From Allodiplogaster sudhausi (Eukaryota > Nematoda > Chromadorea > Rhabditida > Diplogasteridae), in contig CALZFC010000033.1 in assembly GCA_945643635.1 (NCBI GenBank), positions 2,225,001-2,289,000 on the forward strand: a stretch of DNA of 64,000 nucleotides. Direction: 5' to 3'. This document shows, in pieces, positions 37,226 to 49,584 of this stretch (position 1 is the stretch's first letter; every line of letters starts with the position of its first letter). The notes under the pieces are model-generated. The model was not told where the DNA came from. It saw only the letters and a list, made by a program, of their open reading frames with translations, and did no database searches. The position numbers were made by a program, and so were the translations under genes.

Positions 37226-40200
37226 CTAGTTGTAAGAATAAGTGTAGAACTTTGTGTAGACCTGGGCGAACAAACTCTTAAAATCCTCAACTGATCCCTC
37301 AATCAACAGTCGCTCCGCGACTGGGATCGCTGCCAAAAGGGCATCCTTGGCCTGCTCCTTTAGCTTCTTGACATTCCCGAAGCATCGTGCCGGGATACGA
37401 CAGATCGACTTCGAGTTCCCCACAAACAGGATATCACCTGAATGATCACAGCAATGAAGTAGATAACTATTAACGGAATATGCAGAATAGATTTGGAGTC
37501 AACATATCGAAATATTTGTTTAATATGGTAACCGAATGTACTCTTATACTTGTTGATTCTGTGATCTTTCTTCAAATGATTTTACTTCGAATGATTTTTC
37601 TTCAAATGATTATTCTTCAAATGATTTTTCTTCCAATAATTTATTAAAATGATAATAGAGCTCCTCTAATTACCTAATAACTGAAGAGAGAGAGAGAGAG
37701 AGAGAGAGAGAGTGCAGAGAACTGCTGTAGCGCTTCTTGCATGAGGGCATGGGCAGAGGTGCTAACGCGCCCAATGCTTCTACCTCTGCTCCTACCGCGC
37801 AGACGCATTACTGAACGGCCGCCTGGGGTCGAAATGGCGCGGAAGGGATACGCGTCTGCCCCCTTGTTGCTGGAGATCTCGAGTGCAGCTCTGCTGCAAG
37901 CGGCCACTCCCACAGCATTTGGAGAAGGCAGACTCCCCTCAGATCCGCATATTACTCAAGTTGTCGTTCGGTTTAGTCTGGCGGGCATAGATATGAGGAG
38001 GGGTGGCGGTGAGCGCGAGTTCTTTTATTCATGAGACGGATATTGAATCCTCTGATCCAAAAATGGATCTTCGGCGCCCCAAGATGTGAGGAGCTAGCTG
38101 GGCGGGATGGCCGTGGTATGTGACGACAACAAGAGTGGAGGGATCCGAGGAGAGATCAGATGAGAGAGCGGAATTCTTCTTGTCGAATGACTCTTATTCA
38201 ATGGTGCGGTCCACGCCGATGCGACGGTGGTGTTGGATAGGGGGCAGTAGATCATTTCAATATTTGAAGGAAAATCATTTGAAGAAAAATCATTTGAAGA
38301 AAGATCAGGACGCCTACTTGTTCGTTTAATAAGTGTTATATCCTTTAAAAAAACCGAGCAAAAATGAAGTGCTAATCAAACCGGATGGCATTCTGATGCC
38401 AGCATCAGTGCGCATGAAAGAATATCGATTGAAGGGAAAGAAGCAGGAATGCCATCTAAACAACGGAATAAATTGATTCTAGGTTCAAGGATCTTTTCCT
38501 CGAGTGAGAACAAAACAACAGAGAAAGTGTTAGCGAGATATAAATAAAAAAAGGAAAGAGGAGAAAGAAAAGAAGTATAGAATAGAATAGAAATGAAAAG
38601 AAAATAAAATAATAAAAAAAGAAAAGAAGAGGACACAGAAAAGAAAAGAAAAGAAAAGAAATGAAAAAAAACGAAAGGAGAGATGTTTAGCCTTGGTTTC
38701 TCCAGATTGATGCTCCACCACTCGATGACCGATCCCTGCTCGAATTCTGGTTGATTGTTGTGACTCGGGATGAGACTCGCGCGCTTATTAGTCCACACGG
38801 ACGGCAACTCGTAGAGCATCTTAAAGGAGTTGCTCGGAGCAGAGATGCACGTGGCCCGGGCCCTAGGGCCGGCCGGCCCAATTTTCCAAGGCCTTCTAGG
38901 GCCAGGCCCGACCTAGGGCCCGGCCCCGGGCCCGATCGGGTTTTTCGCAAATGTGTTAGCGAACATGGTCATGACCGACTGAACTCTTGTTGATCATGAG
39001 AAATTTTACAGTTCAGGAGTCGTATTCCGCTTCAGAATGACATAAATGAGAAGCCTTTTGAACGGGAAGTTAAAAGAAAAAAAGGCTTCGCTAAGAAAAT
39101 GACGTATTAAAAATTGGAATCTGACATAAAAACAAATCGGGACGGCCGGGCCCAAAATTCTAGGGTCCGGGCATGCAGGGCTCAAAATTCAAGGGCCCTA
39201 AAACTGCGGGCCGGCACAAAAAGAATTGGGCCAGCGTGCATCTCCGGCTCGGAGAAAGCTTACAGAAGTTAAGTATTGAAGACATTCAGGAATGCCACGA
39301 TACACACCATTTGGAATGACACAGTACAGATGGAGCGAGGGAAGACGTCGATGTCGTAAAGTTGCGCGCCAAGACCCCGAACGCCGCTGAGTTTACGAGT
39401 AGAGCAGTCGAAAATAACCGTCTCGCTCTGGCTAACTATGAACGGAGCGTACTATTAGCTTATATTATTCAAGGGTCTTTAAACTTTTTTAATGAATTAA
39501 ATTCACACTAGTTTATAAGCGATAGGTAATGCATTCAAAGATTTATTGCAAGGTCTCAATGCTCATTGCATATCAACTTGCTTACCCATATAGACGTTGT
39601 TCTCGTAGCGGAAAGTGAAGGTTTGAGATGATGTAGCCGGAAGAGCCCAGATGTGAGTGCGTTGAATACTGCGGAGACTTCGAACGGGTAGATCTGCAGG
39701 CAAGATACATTATAATGTCGATTCATAAAAAAATAACACTGGTCTAACTAAAAACAATCGAACAATTGTAAAACAATTGTAAGAAAGAAGTGAATAGGGT
39801 TAAAGACAATGAACTTAAAAATAAACCATTTGAGTTAACGTCGTCAATAGTCCCCTCCAGAATGCAATAACAGTTATTCAAATTCTGACGGCACTAAATC
39901 AGTTGAACAATTATCACAAGTCCTTAAAATTCCTATAATAACAAAAGGATTAACAATTTGTACGAGGGAAAGAAGAAAAGAGCAAACGTTTCCATAGAAG
40001 AAAATAGCGTTTGGTGTGTCCGGCAATAGGAACCAGCCCTCCAGCGAGAAAGGTTGCAACCAGAACATTCTGTTTGCAAGAAAAATTATTTTCCCCGATA
40101 TATTTAACTTTAAAATTACAGTGATTTGACGTGATTTAATCAAACAAAACCTCGTATTTTAGGAACGAATTATATAAATCATTATATATATATAATTATA

Positions 40201-43200
40201 ACGAACGGTGAAATAAAAATAGAGGATGAATTATTTCATGTTAAACTTGCAGTAGTAACCTGATCATAATGATGAAGAGGAGTGTAAAGCGACGATCTTC
40301 GCCGAGTTGTTGAACAGAGATCTCGTCGCGGTTGAGGACGAACCCAAGTAGTGAAGGTGTCATAACGTGGAAACGATAACGGTAAAACACGTTGAGTGAG
40401 CGGACGGGAATCGCACGACCGCCACGACTCTTCAATGGGGAATAAACTGTCAGAATATCACAAGGATACAGTATTTAGAACCCATTTTCAGGGAAAAAAT
40501 TTTCCGAATCGTCCAATGAGTCCGGGGTGCTCAGCACGTTTCTGAGCAAGCCGGGGAGAAAGGTTTCCACATGGCGCATGCGCTACCTTGCTCAGCATTC
40601 TTCAAAATTAAATCACATTTAAGTATTTTATACAGCATTAAGAACATCTTGCGATGAAAAGACAACAGCGAACGGCCGCCACACTCTCGTGTCCAATCTT
40701 CGGTGATCGAAGAAGGAAGTTCTCCGCCCTCTCATCCGATCTCTCCTCCGATCCCTCCACTCTCGTTATCGTCACATATCACGGCCATCCCGCCCAGATA
40801 GCTCCTCACGTCTCCGTTTTTTTTTGGACCAGAAGATTGAAGACCCGTGTAATGAATAAAAGAACTCGCGCTCACCGCCACCACACCATATGTATGCTCT
40901 GCCAGACTACACCGAACGACAACTTGAGTATACTCGAGATCTCCAGCAACAAGGGGGCGAACGCGTATCCCTTCCGCGTCAAATTTTTGGACATTTCGAC
41001 TTATGGCTAAGAGAAAATCTTTTTACAACTTACTGACCACCTAAACTTCGTTTTGAATAGTCGATGCTCCTTGAGTCATTCATACAGAGAGGCTCACTTA
41101 AGAGAGCCAATCTGAGAGACTCGAGCAGGGACATGTCGGGAACAAAATTATTTTTTGATTTTCTTTTTCTTCTAAAGGCTTAAGAGGCATCCTAAAAAGA
41201 CCTCAAAAACATTTTTTCCAAAATTATTTTCTTCAGTTTACCCTGGATATGCACCGAAAACCCGAAAAAACTCAAATGATCATAACTTTGTTCGTTGTTG
41301 AGATATATTAATTTTGAACCATTTATTCAATTCCAAATTGAAAGGCGCACAAAACTCGTGTTAATCACTTTTTAAAAATATTTCATTAAATGCCTCATTT
41401 TGGCATTTTAATATTTCGAGTGGTGCGTTTGGGGCATAAAAACCCCCCCATGTTAAAAAACTGAAGGCACCACGTGAAAGAGCGACCTTTTTTACCCCTA
41501 TTTAAATGCCTTTTACTAAAAAACTCCGATACACCTGTTTCAATATTTTGACATGAAGCGCGCGAGTCGGTCAAAATTTCACATTTTCGGCCGCCGAGGC
41601 ACCGTGCAAGCGCATTCATTGATCCATAACTGCGCTCAATTTCAATATTACAAAATCGTAAATATATCATCTAAAAGCTCTCACGGAGATCTTCAAATGT
41701 TACATACATACTTTTATTGAAAACTTTCAATTTATATGGGAAATTTCGTTCTGTACAACTAGAAGGCTTAAAAAACTACTTTAAAAACATTTTCGCCTGT
41801 CGAAACATACATCATAAGAAAGAGAATAAAATTTGCTACAAGATGAACCCTTTCAATGGAATTCCATGCATACGATCTTTTGTTATAAGCCATAAGAGTA
41901 GGATAGCAAGGCCTTATGGAAAAACTTTAGAAAAAAGGATTGGAATATTCTAATTCGAATTTGGAATATTCTAATTAGAATAACCTAAAATGTGAATTCT
42001 TGGGCAAAATGACAGTGACACTACTGGCACTACTTTTATGACTTATAACAAAGGATCATACGCATGGAATTTTATTTAAAGAGTTCAACTTGTACCAAAT
42101 TTTATCCTCTTACTTATGATGTATGTTTGGATATGCGGAAATGTTTTTGAAGTAGTTTTTTAAGCCTTCTAATTATACAGAACGAAATTTCCCATATAAA
42201 ACGAAACTTTTCAATAAACGTTTGTATGCAGCATTTGAAGATCTCCGTAAGAGCTCTTAGATGATATGCTAACGATTTTGTAATATTTACATTGAGCGCA
42301 GTTATGGATCGATGAATGCGCTTGCACGATGCCTCGGCGGCCGAAAAATGCGCCATTTTGACCGACTCGCGCGCTTCATGTCAAAATATTGAAACAGGTG
42401 TATCGGAGTTTTTTAGTAAAAGGCATTTAAATAGGGGTAAAAAAGGTCGCTCTTTCACGTGGTGCCTTCAGTTTTTTAACATGGGGGGGTTTTTATGCCC
42501 CAAACGCACCACTCGAAATATTAAAATGCCAAAATGAGGCATTTAATGAAATATTTTTAAAAAGTGATTAACACGAGTTTTGTGCGCCTTTCAATTTGGA
42601 ATTGAATAAACGGTTCAAAATTAATATATCTCAACAACGAACAAAGTTATGATCATTTGAGTTTTTTCGGGTTTTCGGTGCATATCCAGGGTAAACTGAA
42701 GAAAATAATTTTTGGAAAAAATGTTTTTGAGGTCTTTTTAGGATGCCTCATAAGCCTTTCGAAGGAAAAGAAAATCAAAAAATAATTTTGTTCCCGATAT
42801 GCCTTACATAGAGCCCTGGTCGAATCTCTCAGATTGGCTCTCTTAACAAACATAACAACAGGACACAACGCGCACACAATTCACAAGCAATACTGAACAA
42901 GGTCCGAAGCCAATAAAATCTTTTTTTTTATCTAAAATCACATTTTTTGGGGAAAAACTCCTTTTTTAACAAAAGAATTAAACAGTGGGAAGGGGGAGAG
43001 GGTTGAACACGTTTCTGAGCAGGCCGGGGGAAGGTTTCAACACCTTGTTCAGCACGGTTCACAAGTAAATCATATGTAAATATTCCATAGGTAAACTACT
43101 AAACTTCAAATTTGTTTCCAAAAAAGTATGTAAAAAGAAAAAAAAAAGAAAAGAAAAAAAAACCAACCAATTGTATGTCTTCACGCCAGAGATTCGTCAT

Positions 43201-43644
43201 CATGTAGTAGATGTGAACCTCAATGTGTAGCAATAAAATGAATAGAAAGCACGGAATAATCCTCATTTTCGTTGGCGTCCAAACAAGTTCGGCATGCGAC
43301 GAGGACTAGCTCGCCGATGACTGCGACGTCTTGCACATACATCTCGCATGTCCTCCGATACCCCCCGTCCAAGACTTGCTCCATTGAGAGGTGGCGACCG
43401 GGCAAGCCGCACAAAGGCAATTTCATCTCTCTAAGAGAACAAATTGATTGTTACAAGTTAAACATATGTATATATGTAATTTGAATAAAACTTTTAAAAA
43501 AATTGGGTTATATATATGAAGATGAGAAACAAAGGAGTCACGGGGAGCGGAGATAGTGTAAGAAAGAGAGAGCATGAGAGAGGTAATGATGCCTTCGTAT
43601 GATTTGCCGGAGCTGGTCAACCCGAGCAATCGATCACAGGTCAT
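37226..43644 (-). CDS. Exons of an unrecognised minus-strand gene, probably membrane protein
   Basis: Several minus-strand stretches have splice signals and natural-looking protein: 43423-43644 region (LLGLTSSGKSYEGIIT), 43249-43428 (MEQVLDGGYRRTCEMYVQDV), 43168-43218 (VHIYYMMTNLWREDIQL), 40260-40429 (NVFYRYRFHVMTPSLLGFVL and a hydrophobic end), 39988-40069 (EGWFLLPDTPNAIFFYGN), about 39598-39693, 39308-39435 (FDCSTRKLSGVRGLGAQLYD), about 38692-38819 (QPEFEQGSVIEWWSINLEKP) and 37226-37437 (terminal, ending at a stop). Phases of 40260-40429 to 39988-40069 agree. I could not join all of them, so there may be more than one gene. I do not recognise the family. The introns hold a hAT-like MITE and a 1.75-kb palindrome. 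Confidence 0.35.
37860..38195 (-). repeat. Duplicated gene fragment, inverted copy 1
   Basis: Read on the minus strand, this segment matches the plus strand at about 40690-40975. Shared coding-like blocks are LSSDLSSDPSTLV, VTYHGHPAQ and LEISSNKGA.AYPFR. This copy carries an extra stretch of about 70 bases between two of the shared blocks. Tandem TTCTTCAAATGATTT repeats flank the copy in inverted orientation (37560-37640 and about 38262-38310). The source gene is not recognised. Confidence 0.65.
38840..39246. mobile_element. hAT-like MITE with 8-bp target duplication
   Basis: A 407-bp non-coding element starts CAGAGATGCACGTGGCCCGG and ends with the complement of CGGAGATGCACGCTGGCCC. It is flanked by the perfect 8-bp direct repeat GCTCGGAG (38832-38839 and 39247-39254). 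An 8-bp duplication and CAG-type ends point to the hAT superfamily. Subterminal parts are full of GGGCCC/GGCCCG palindromes; the middle is AT-rich. It lies next to a probable exon boundary of the minus-strand gene. Confidence 0.85.
40529..40606. repeat. Short dispersed repeat, copy 1
   Basis: The block GCACGTTTCTGAGCAAGCCG, then AAAGGTTTCCACA, then ACCTTGCTCAGCA recurs in the same orientation at about 43008-43065. The two copies bracket the palindromic element at 41098-42846. Confidence 0.6.
40690..40975 (+). repeat. Duplicated gene fragment, copy 2
   Basis: Plus-strand counterpart of the fragment at 37860-38195. It reads SALSSDLSSDPSTLVIV and LEISSNKGANAYPFRV in open frames. There is no start or clear gene structure around it, so it may be a remnant of either copy's parental gene. 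Confidence 0.6.
41098..42846. mobile_element. 1.75-kb palindromic foldback element bounded by TTAA
   Basis: Both halves are reverse complements over nearly the full length (about 41098-41920 and 42040-42846), with roughly 100 unpaired bases at the centre. The ends read TTAAGAGAGCCAATCTGAGAG on each strand, with TTAA at 41098-41101 and 42843-42846. Mirror-image open frames near 41395-41670 and 42316-42537 encode the same peptide and are explained by the palindrome. No transposase is present, so this is non-autonomous. TTAA flanks would fit piggyBac- or Kolobok-type target choice, but TTAA is itself palindromic and could be part of the arms. Confidence 0.85.
43008..43065. repeat. Short dispersed repeat, copy 2
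   Basis: Direct-orientation partner of the repeat at 40529-40606 (CACGTTTCTGAGCAGGCCGG, then CTTGTTCAGCACGG). Confidence 0.6.
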
Positions 43645-43694
43645 CTCTCTGTCAACCTTTTATAAGTTGGCCTGTCACTGTGCATATTCGAGCT

Positions 43695-44430
43695 CATAGT
43701 CTCTCTCTCCCCTCTCACTCTGTCTCTCCTCTCTCCCCTCTCACTCTATCTCTCCTCTCTCCCTCGAGTCTCTCTCTCCCCTCTCACTCTGTCTCTCCTC
43801 TCTCCCTCGAGTCTCTCTCTCCCCTCTCACTCTGTCTCTCCTCTCTCCCTCGAGTCTCTCTCTCCCCTCTCACTCTGTCTCTCCTCTCTCCCTCGAGTCT
43901 CTCTCTCCCCTCTCACTCTGTCTCTCCTCTCTCCCTCGAGTCTCTCTCTCCCCTCTCACTCTGTCTCTCCTCTCTCCCTCGAGTCTCTCTCTCCCCTCTC
44001 ACTCTGTCTCTCCTCTCTCCCTCGAGTCTCTCTCTCCCCTCTCACTCTGTCTCTCCTCTCTCCCTCGAGTCTCTCTCTCCCCTCTCACTCTGTCTCTCCT
44101 CTCTCCCTCGAGTCTCTCTCTCCCCTCTCACTCTGTCTCTCCTCTCTCCCTCGAGTCTCTCTCTCCCCTCTCCCTCGAGTCTCTCTCTCCCCTCTCACTC
44201 TGTCTCTCCTCTCTCCCTCGAGTCTCTCTCTCCCCTCTCACTCTGTCTCTCCTCTCTCCCTCGAGTCTCTCTCTCCCCTCTCACTCTGTCTCTCCTCTCT
44301 CCCTCGAGTCTCTCTCTCCCCTCTCACTCTGTCTCTCCTCTCTCCCTCGAGTCTCTCTCCCCTCTCCCTCGAGTCTCTCTCTCCCCTCTCACTCTGTCTC
44401 TCCTCTCTCCCTCGCTCTCCCTCTATCCGC
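43695..44430. repeat. 45-bp pyrimidine minisatellite
   Basis: About 15 head-to-tail copies of a 45-bp unit built from CTCTCACTCTGTCTCTCC, TCTCTCCCTCGAG and TCTCTCTCTCCCCT. Two shortened units near 44160-44190 and 44345-44375 lack the middle part. The unit length is a multiple of three, so it gives a long Ser/Leu/Pro frame that I do not take as a gene. A pyrimidine-rich area continues to about 44845. Confidence 0.9.
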
Positions 44431-44804
44431 TCTCACTGTCTCTCCCTCTCTCTTACACTATTACAACTACCTTCTACTCACACCAAGAATAAAGAGAAGT
44501 GAGCATGAAGTGAGCTGCTCTTGAAATATTTTAAGATCTAATGTTTGCATATATGTATATATGTTCAATCATTCCCATTATTATATTCCGTCTCTATTAT
44601 AAATTTCTCTCCCCCCTTCTCTCTCTCTCATTCTCTTTCTCTCTCTTTATTGCTCGACATGTCTCTCTTCACTTTTTATTATCCTGATCTCTCGATATCT
44701 CTCTTAACTTTTTCTCGTCACCTTTACTTTCTCTCTCTCTCTCTTTTTCTCTCTTGACTCTATCTCTCTTCTCTCTCCTCTCCTTCTCTTTCTATCTCCT
44801 TCTC

Positions 44805-44843
<39 letters not shown>

Positions 44844-44889
44844 TTACCATTAAGCATTTTCTGGATGCATGGTCCAAGTGTGAAGAGCG

Positions 44890-45207
44890 ATGAGATTTCT
44901 CATCTCTCTAGTTTTTGTCTGGTCTTCATGCCTCATCCACACGACACGTGCAGTTTGTCGTCTCCTCCTGTCCCTCATCCATTGCAGCTTTTTCTTCCAC
45001 TTCTCATTTTCAGAAGGGCGAGTTTCTCAGGTTTCGCGCGATCCTTGTGCTAAGTGTATCTATCGACACTGGCAAGAAACAAATAAACTATTTATCCTTT
45101 TTCGCAATGACACTACGAATCGTGATGAAGTATTGGAATACACTTTACGGCTCTCCTGTGTTTGGTTCCGCTGTACAGCTGATAAGAGATCAAGATGTAT
45201 TTCTTAA
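44890..45207 (+). CDS. Candidate small secreted Cys-containing protein
   Basis: An open frame of 105 codons starts with a plausible signal peptide (MRFLISLVFVWSSCLIHTTRA) and continues into sequence of natural composition with several cysteines (RDPCAKCIYRHW, then LRLSCVWFRC). AATAAA lies inside the frame (45081), and TTGCAG and TTTTCAG could act as acceptors, so part could be intron. No family recognised; this is a candidate only. Confidence 0.3.
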   Translation: MRFLISLVFVWSSCLIHTTRAVCRLLLSLIHCSFFFHFSFSEGRVSQVSRDPCAKCIYRHWQETNKLFILFRNDTTNRDEVLEYTLRLSCVWFRCTADKRSRCIS

Positions 45208-45319
45208 AATCGAGAGAGGATGAGGGAAAGGACGTAAAGGGGAGGGAGGGATGAGCATCCTAACGAACCTTTTATCCTACTCCTGCCCTTCAACCCACTG
45301 ATTGGTTCTCGCATGTATT

Positions 45320-45363
<44 letters not shown>

Positions 45364-45829
45364 TTCGCTATCCCTCGCACTCTTTCTCTGTCTCCGTCTA
45401 GGTCTCTCTCTCTCTCACTCTCTCCCCCTATCTCTCTCTTTATCTCGCTCTGATAATTCCTGCATTCTCGGTTGCGTGGTTCGCCACCTCAGGCAGCTCC
45501 TCTTTTCCTCGATTGACCTGGCATTCGTTTTCGCCCGTTCTCCTGTGCTGACCCTGCAACTCTTATCAAGTTTCCCATTGTGCAATGCAGACGATGCTGT
45601 CACGGATGATTCCATCACCAAATTTTTTTTTTTTGCCAGATGCACGATGACTGCATCTGATTCCTAATTACCTCGTCGCGATCGTTTAGAGCTTATTTTG
45701 AGACCACACCCAATGAAAGTAAAAGCCACTTTCGCGCGGTCACGTCATCGCAAAGCAGCGTTGCGCGCTTCTCACGATTTATCCGCCATTAACTTGGAGA
45801 AGATGATGAATATACGAGTATGCAGGAGG
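45208..45829. other. Intergenic region with CT tract
   Basis: A CT microsatellite lies at about 45322-45450. No supported gene. Confidence 0.45.
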
Positions 45830-46171
45830 CTAGAGAAAGCAAGAGCGAGAAAGGCGACACACGAGAGAGTAAGGCGGTGGGAATTTTAATGTCATGACAC
45901 TTTCAAGTTGACTCAAGGTCTCTCGCCATGCTTCTAGCTGCATGGTAATCATGCCAACCTGTAGCTGAATTCCTACGCCGGCTACCAGAGTTTCGATTCG
46001 GGAGAACTCATTTGCTGCTTTTGGTCGGTGGAGTGTTTGTAAGAGGTGAGTGGCAGCTTCTGCTTCGGTAGACTGCACAAACAGAAGCTTGCGATCATTC
46101 GTGTTGGGAGTGTAGAGGATAGAAGATGAGGCGGGCGAAGGAAAGACTGGCAGCGATTGCTGGCAGCTCAC
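45830..46171 (-). CDS. Candidate exon, unrecognised
   Basis: A minus-strand open stretch of about 113 codons without low complexity (for example SSSILYTPNTNDRKLLFVQS and GIQLQVGMITMQLEAWRETL). It has no good ATG at its start and no connected exon, so it may be an internal exon or chance. Function unknown. Confidence 0.25.
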   Translation of the reverse strand: MSCQQSLPVFPSPASSSILYTPNTNDRKLLFVQSTEAEAATHLLQTLHRPKAANEFSRIETLVAGVGIQLQVGMITMQLEAWRETLSQLESVMTLKFPPPYSLVCRLSRSCFL

Positions 46172-46847
46172 TCCGTGGCTCTCGATTTATCTACCGTTCT
46201 CACTTCTACCGCTGTCCTCCACTTCCCCTAGTTTTCTTATCTCTTGCTCCCTGTTGCTGGCTTCTCATTCACTGCCTGTCACTGCTTCTTCCATTATCCT
46301 CTTCTCCATCTAAGTATCATGTACTTTCCTCGTATTCGTTCCCTTTCCACTCACTCTTCCGGGCCCATTTCCTTTTCGCCTCAATTAGAATAACGATCTC
46401 TTCTAAAGCCTATTAGAACCCAACAACACTCGGCGCACATTATTATGTAGCCCAAATGGTAGTACGGTTACAATTTGATAGGTATCGGGGATAATTTGTA
46501 CACTATTATCATTTTAAGCCGTAAGGAATACACTTGTTGAAAAAATCAACAGCATTATATTTGTTGTACATTTCTGGGATATTTAATAATTAAACTTTGT
46601 TGAAGACGTTAAGATGTACAAATTGCACGTTCTTTGATTAATTCATATATCCTTCCTCGCTCAATCGCTCGTCCATTCTGTGATGGCAGTGAACTTCTGT
46701 AGAGCCCTCCTTTATTCAACACTGCTCCCGTCTCCTTCTAAGTATTCATCTATTGTTAGGCGCATGTTCAGCCATATGTGATCCCGTAGAGAATGGCCAT
46801 CTTCCTCAGTCTCCCTCCCTCAATCATGTCTCCCTCTATCTCTCCTT

Positions 46848-46909
<62 letters not shown>

Positions 46910-47225
46910 TTCTATCCCTCCATGTCCACTCCTAGTATATCGCTCTTTCTCTCTTGTCCTCCATGAGAGTCTTGGTGGATGCAAATGCAATGGTGATTTC
47001 TCGTTAGGGCCTTCAGCCAAATGCATCGCATAAAATTAAAACACTCGATCCCTTCACCACTTTTTTCCAGTTTTGGAGATATCATACGTGCCCCACCCCG
47101 GAACAGCAGTCATTATTGTCACCGTTGGCATAATGGATAAAATAAAAACAAAATGCATTTCCTTAATTTTAACGGCTCAATAATTGACAGTGTATCCCCG
47201 TTCCTTTTTTAGTGATGTTGTCGAC
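46172..47225. other. Intergenic region with CT microsatellite
   Basis: A CT tract spans about 46850-46920. I see no gene or element in the rest. Confidence 0.45.
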
Positions 47226-47695
47226 ATGGAATTTTTCAGAACGTTCCGGAAGGGGCTAACGTCTGTCCCCGGTATTAGGATCATTCCAGAACCTTCCGGA
47301 AGGGGCCAACGTCTGCACACGGTACAGGGAAGATTACAGAGGATTCTTGAAGTAACAGAGTTCCGCCCCAGGACGTGGAATTTTCTTGAACATTAAGGAA
47401 GGGGCGTCTTCCCTGGGTCCTGGAAAAATTCGAGAAGGTTCCGGAAAGGACCGAGTTCGGCCCCGGGATGTGGAATTTTCCAGAACATTCTGGAGGGGGC
47501 TAGCGTCTTCACCCGGTGGGAAGATTACAGAAGATCCTGGAAGGGACAGAGTTATGCCCCGGGACGTGGAATTTTCCTGAATATTGCGGAAGGGGCCATC
47601 GTCTGCCCTGGGTCCTTGGAACATTCGAGAAGCTTCCTGAAAGGACCAAGTTCGGGCAGCGGGATGTGGAATTTTCCAGAGTATTCCGGAGTGGA
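47226..47695. promoter_or_regulatory. Degenerate tandem repeat carrying at least eight heat-shock-element motifs
   Basis: The region is built from two alternating modules related to GTGGAATTTTCCAGAACATT and CATTCGAGAAGCTTCCTGAA. Each contains inverted GAA/TTC triplets at 5-base phasing, the binding pattern of heat-shock factor. Clusters are at 47239-47251 (GAA.TTC.GAA), 47284-47301 (four perfect units), 47383-47400, 47429-47446 (four perfect), 47478-47495, 47574-47591, 47619-47641 (five perfect) and 47674-47691. Modules between them share GGGGCTAACGTCTGCCCC-like sequence. It lies about 260 bases beyond the 3' end of receptor gene C and 2.2 kb from that gene's start. Confidence 0.75.
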
Positions 47696-47957
47696 CCTAA
47701 AATGAAGTGTTCAAATAAACCAATCCAAGATATCGGAATAAAAGTCAGATATAAAGGCCGAGAAGAGGCCGAGCAACCAACCGGTGAGCTCTATTAGTCT
47801 CTTGGACATCTCATTGTTAGCAGACAAATTAACTGGATATATGTACATATTGATAGAATGTCACTCAAAGAAGTGTTAAGCGATAAAGATCGCGCTTGTC
47901 ACGTTCCAATAAAAGGAATAACGTATGAATGTAAATACAGAACATAGTGATTTCAAT

Positions 47958-49584
47958 TTATTTGGCTCGTGACTGTCGTGAGGACGAGGCGATCGAGACA
48001 TTGGAAGCGGTGATGGAGAAACGCGATGTGGCAAGCTGTGAACGAGAGAAGCGTTCGGGAAGAGTGCGAGAGAAAAGACGCCTCAGGGCAGAGCGATATT
48101 CACTTGAACAGAGCGAGTAGAGGTAGAAGTTCAATACGGAGCTGAACAGAATGTGAGGAGGAGCAGAGTGAGAAAGGAGGCAGAAGATGAAGGGAAGACT
48201 GACGAGAGAATGGCGATGCTCTTGTCGAGGTAGAAGAAGATCATGGAAGTGTACAAGTTGTCCATATGATAGATGATAACATTCGGGGAGTGGCTAACGA
48301 TGAAAGTGACCGTAGACACGGCCAGCACTGCACTCGCTCGCATTCCGCTGCTGTTTGAAGAAGAGTTCGGAGCATTCTTGCTGAAACTTGAGGGTGAAGG
48401 GTTGAGCTTTTCCTTAAATACCTAATATATTTCATACATGATTTCCAATAAACAGTTATGCAGACTTAAAAAAATATTATAAGCAAAATGAAAGCCCGAA
48501 AATAGACCTCCGGAGTATAAGTATTTTAACGGTAATAAGCACATTGAAGAAGACCAAAATGCAGATTGGGATCCATTCTTGAATGATCTAAAACGGTCTT
48601 TTCAGTAGTGAATTTATTGAAATGAATCCGTCATACATGCTTTGCAGTTTGATAGTAATGATGCCAGAAGGTAACATACGGGGCGTTTTTCACTGAGCAG
48701 TACCTCAATTATAGGATCATTATTATAATTATACTCTAATCCATGCACTAAACGAATAGCACATAAAATATCTTTCAAACGTTTCATTGTTTCGTAATCG
48801 GCATTCGACGATGACGCTCAGAAATTGCGGAATCTGCAAAAGAAACGCAGCAACGAGAAGGAAGAGAACGATGGCGAGACGGCGGAATCGCCATTTCTTC
48901 GTGGTTGCGGAGTAGCGGAGGGGCCAAAACACAGCGACGAATCGATCCGCGGTCAAGGCAGTCAAGCAATAGCCACTGGGCATCAAAGTATTCAGATCTA
49001 TTTTATATTGAAACAGTTTTTTGCAATTATGTAAAAAAAAATCTTCCAAATCATTACACACCTCCAGCCGACGAGTGCAGTGTTAAAGCCGTTGTTAAAG
49101 TAATAAGCATAAATGGCGCCAATCAAAGTGTGGTGGGAAAGGACGTTGTCAACGACAAGAACCCACGGAATCATGCAGAAGATAAGCAGAATATCCGCCA
49201 CTGCCGACGCCTGCAAAAGGGAGGGAGCAATCCAGCTAAGTTATTCACTCACATAACTAATCAAAGATACACTTCCACTCAAGAACCAGTGGTTGAGTGG
49301 AAGTGTACCTTTGAATAGTTATGTGATGCACGACCAGTGGTTGTTGAGCGGTAATGCATTTCCAATTGTCTCCATGTAAAGCGAACCTTAAGGAAAATGA
49401 GAGAGGTCATTGGCATCGTGAAGAGCACTGTCAGATGGATCATTTGGTTCAAGAAACCTGTCAAGATTCATAAATACGAGGCGAGAAATCATCGAATTTT
49501 GGATTTACCAATTATTATAAAAATTGGAAGCACTGTGCCGTCGAAAGTATAAGTTAGCCACCATTCGAAGCTTAAACGTCCCAT
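47958..49584 (-). CDS. Seven-transmembrane receptor, gene C
   Basis: Intact paralog of receptors A and B. Eight exons, 999 bases, 332 aa: 49509-49584, 49387-49457, 49062-49210, 48781-48975, 48637-48703, 48508-48587, 48204-48380, 47958-48141. Six of the eight exon lengths equal those of gene A (71, 149, 195, 67, 80, 177). Landmarks: WWLTYTFDGTVLPIF at TM1, LTADRFVAVFWPLRY after TM3, LFLLVAAFLLQI at TM4, YCSVKNAPYVTFW with the loop-2 Cys, IIQEWIPICILVFFN at TM5, SSVLNFYLYSL at TM7. A GPCR role is inferred from topology and the DRF motif; ligand and G protein are unknown. All introns are GT-AG. Confidence 0.85.
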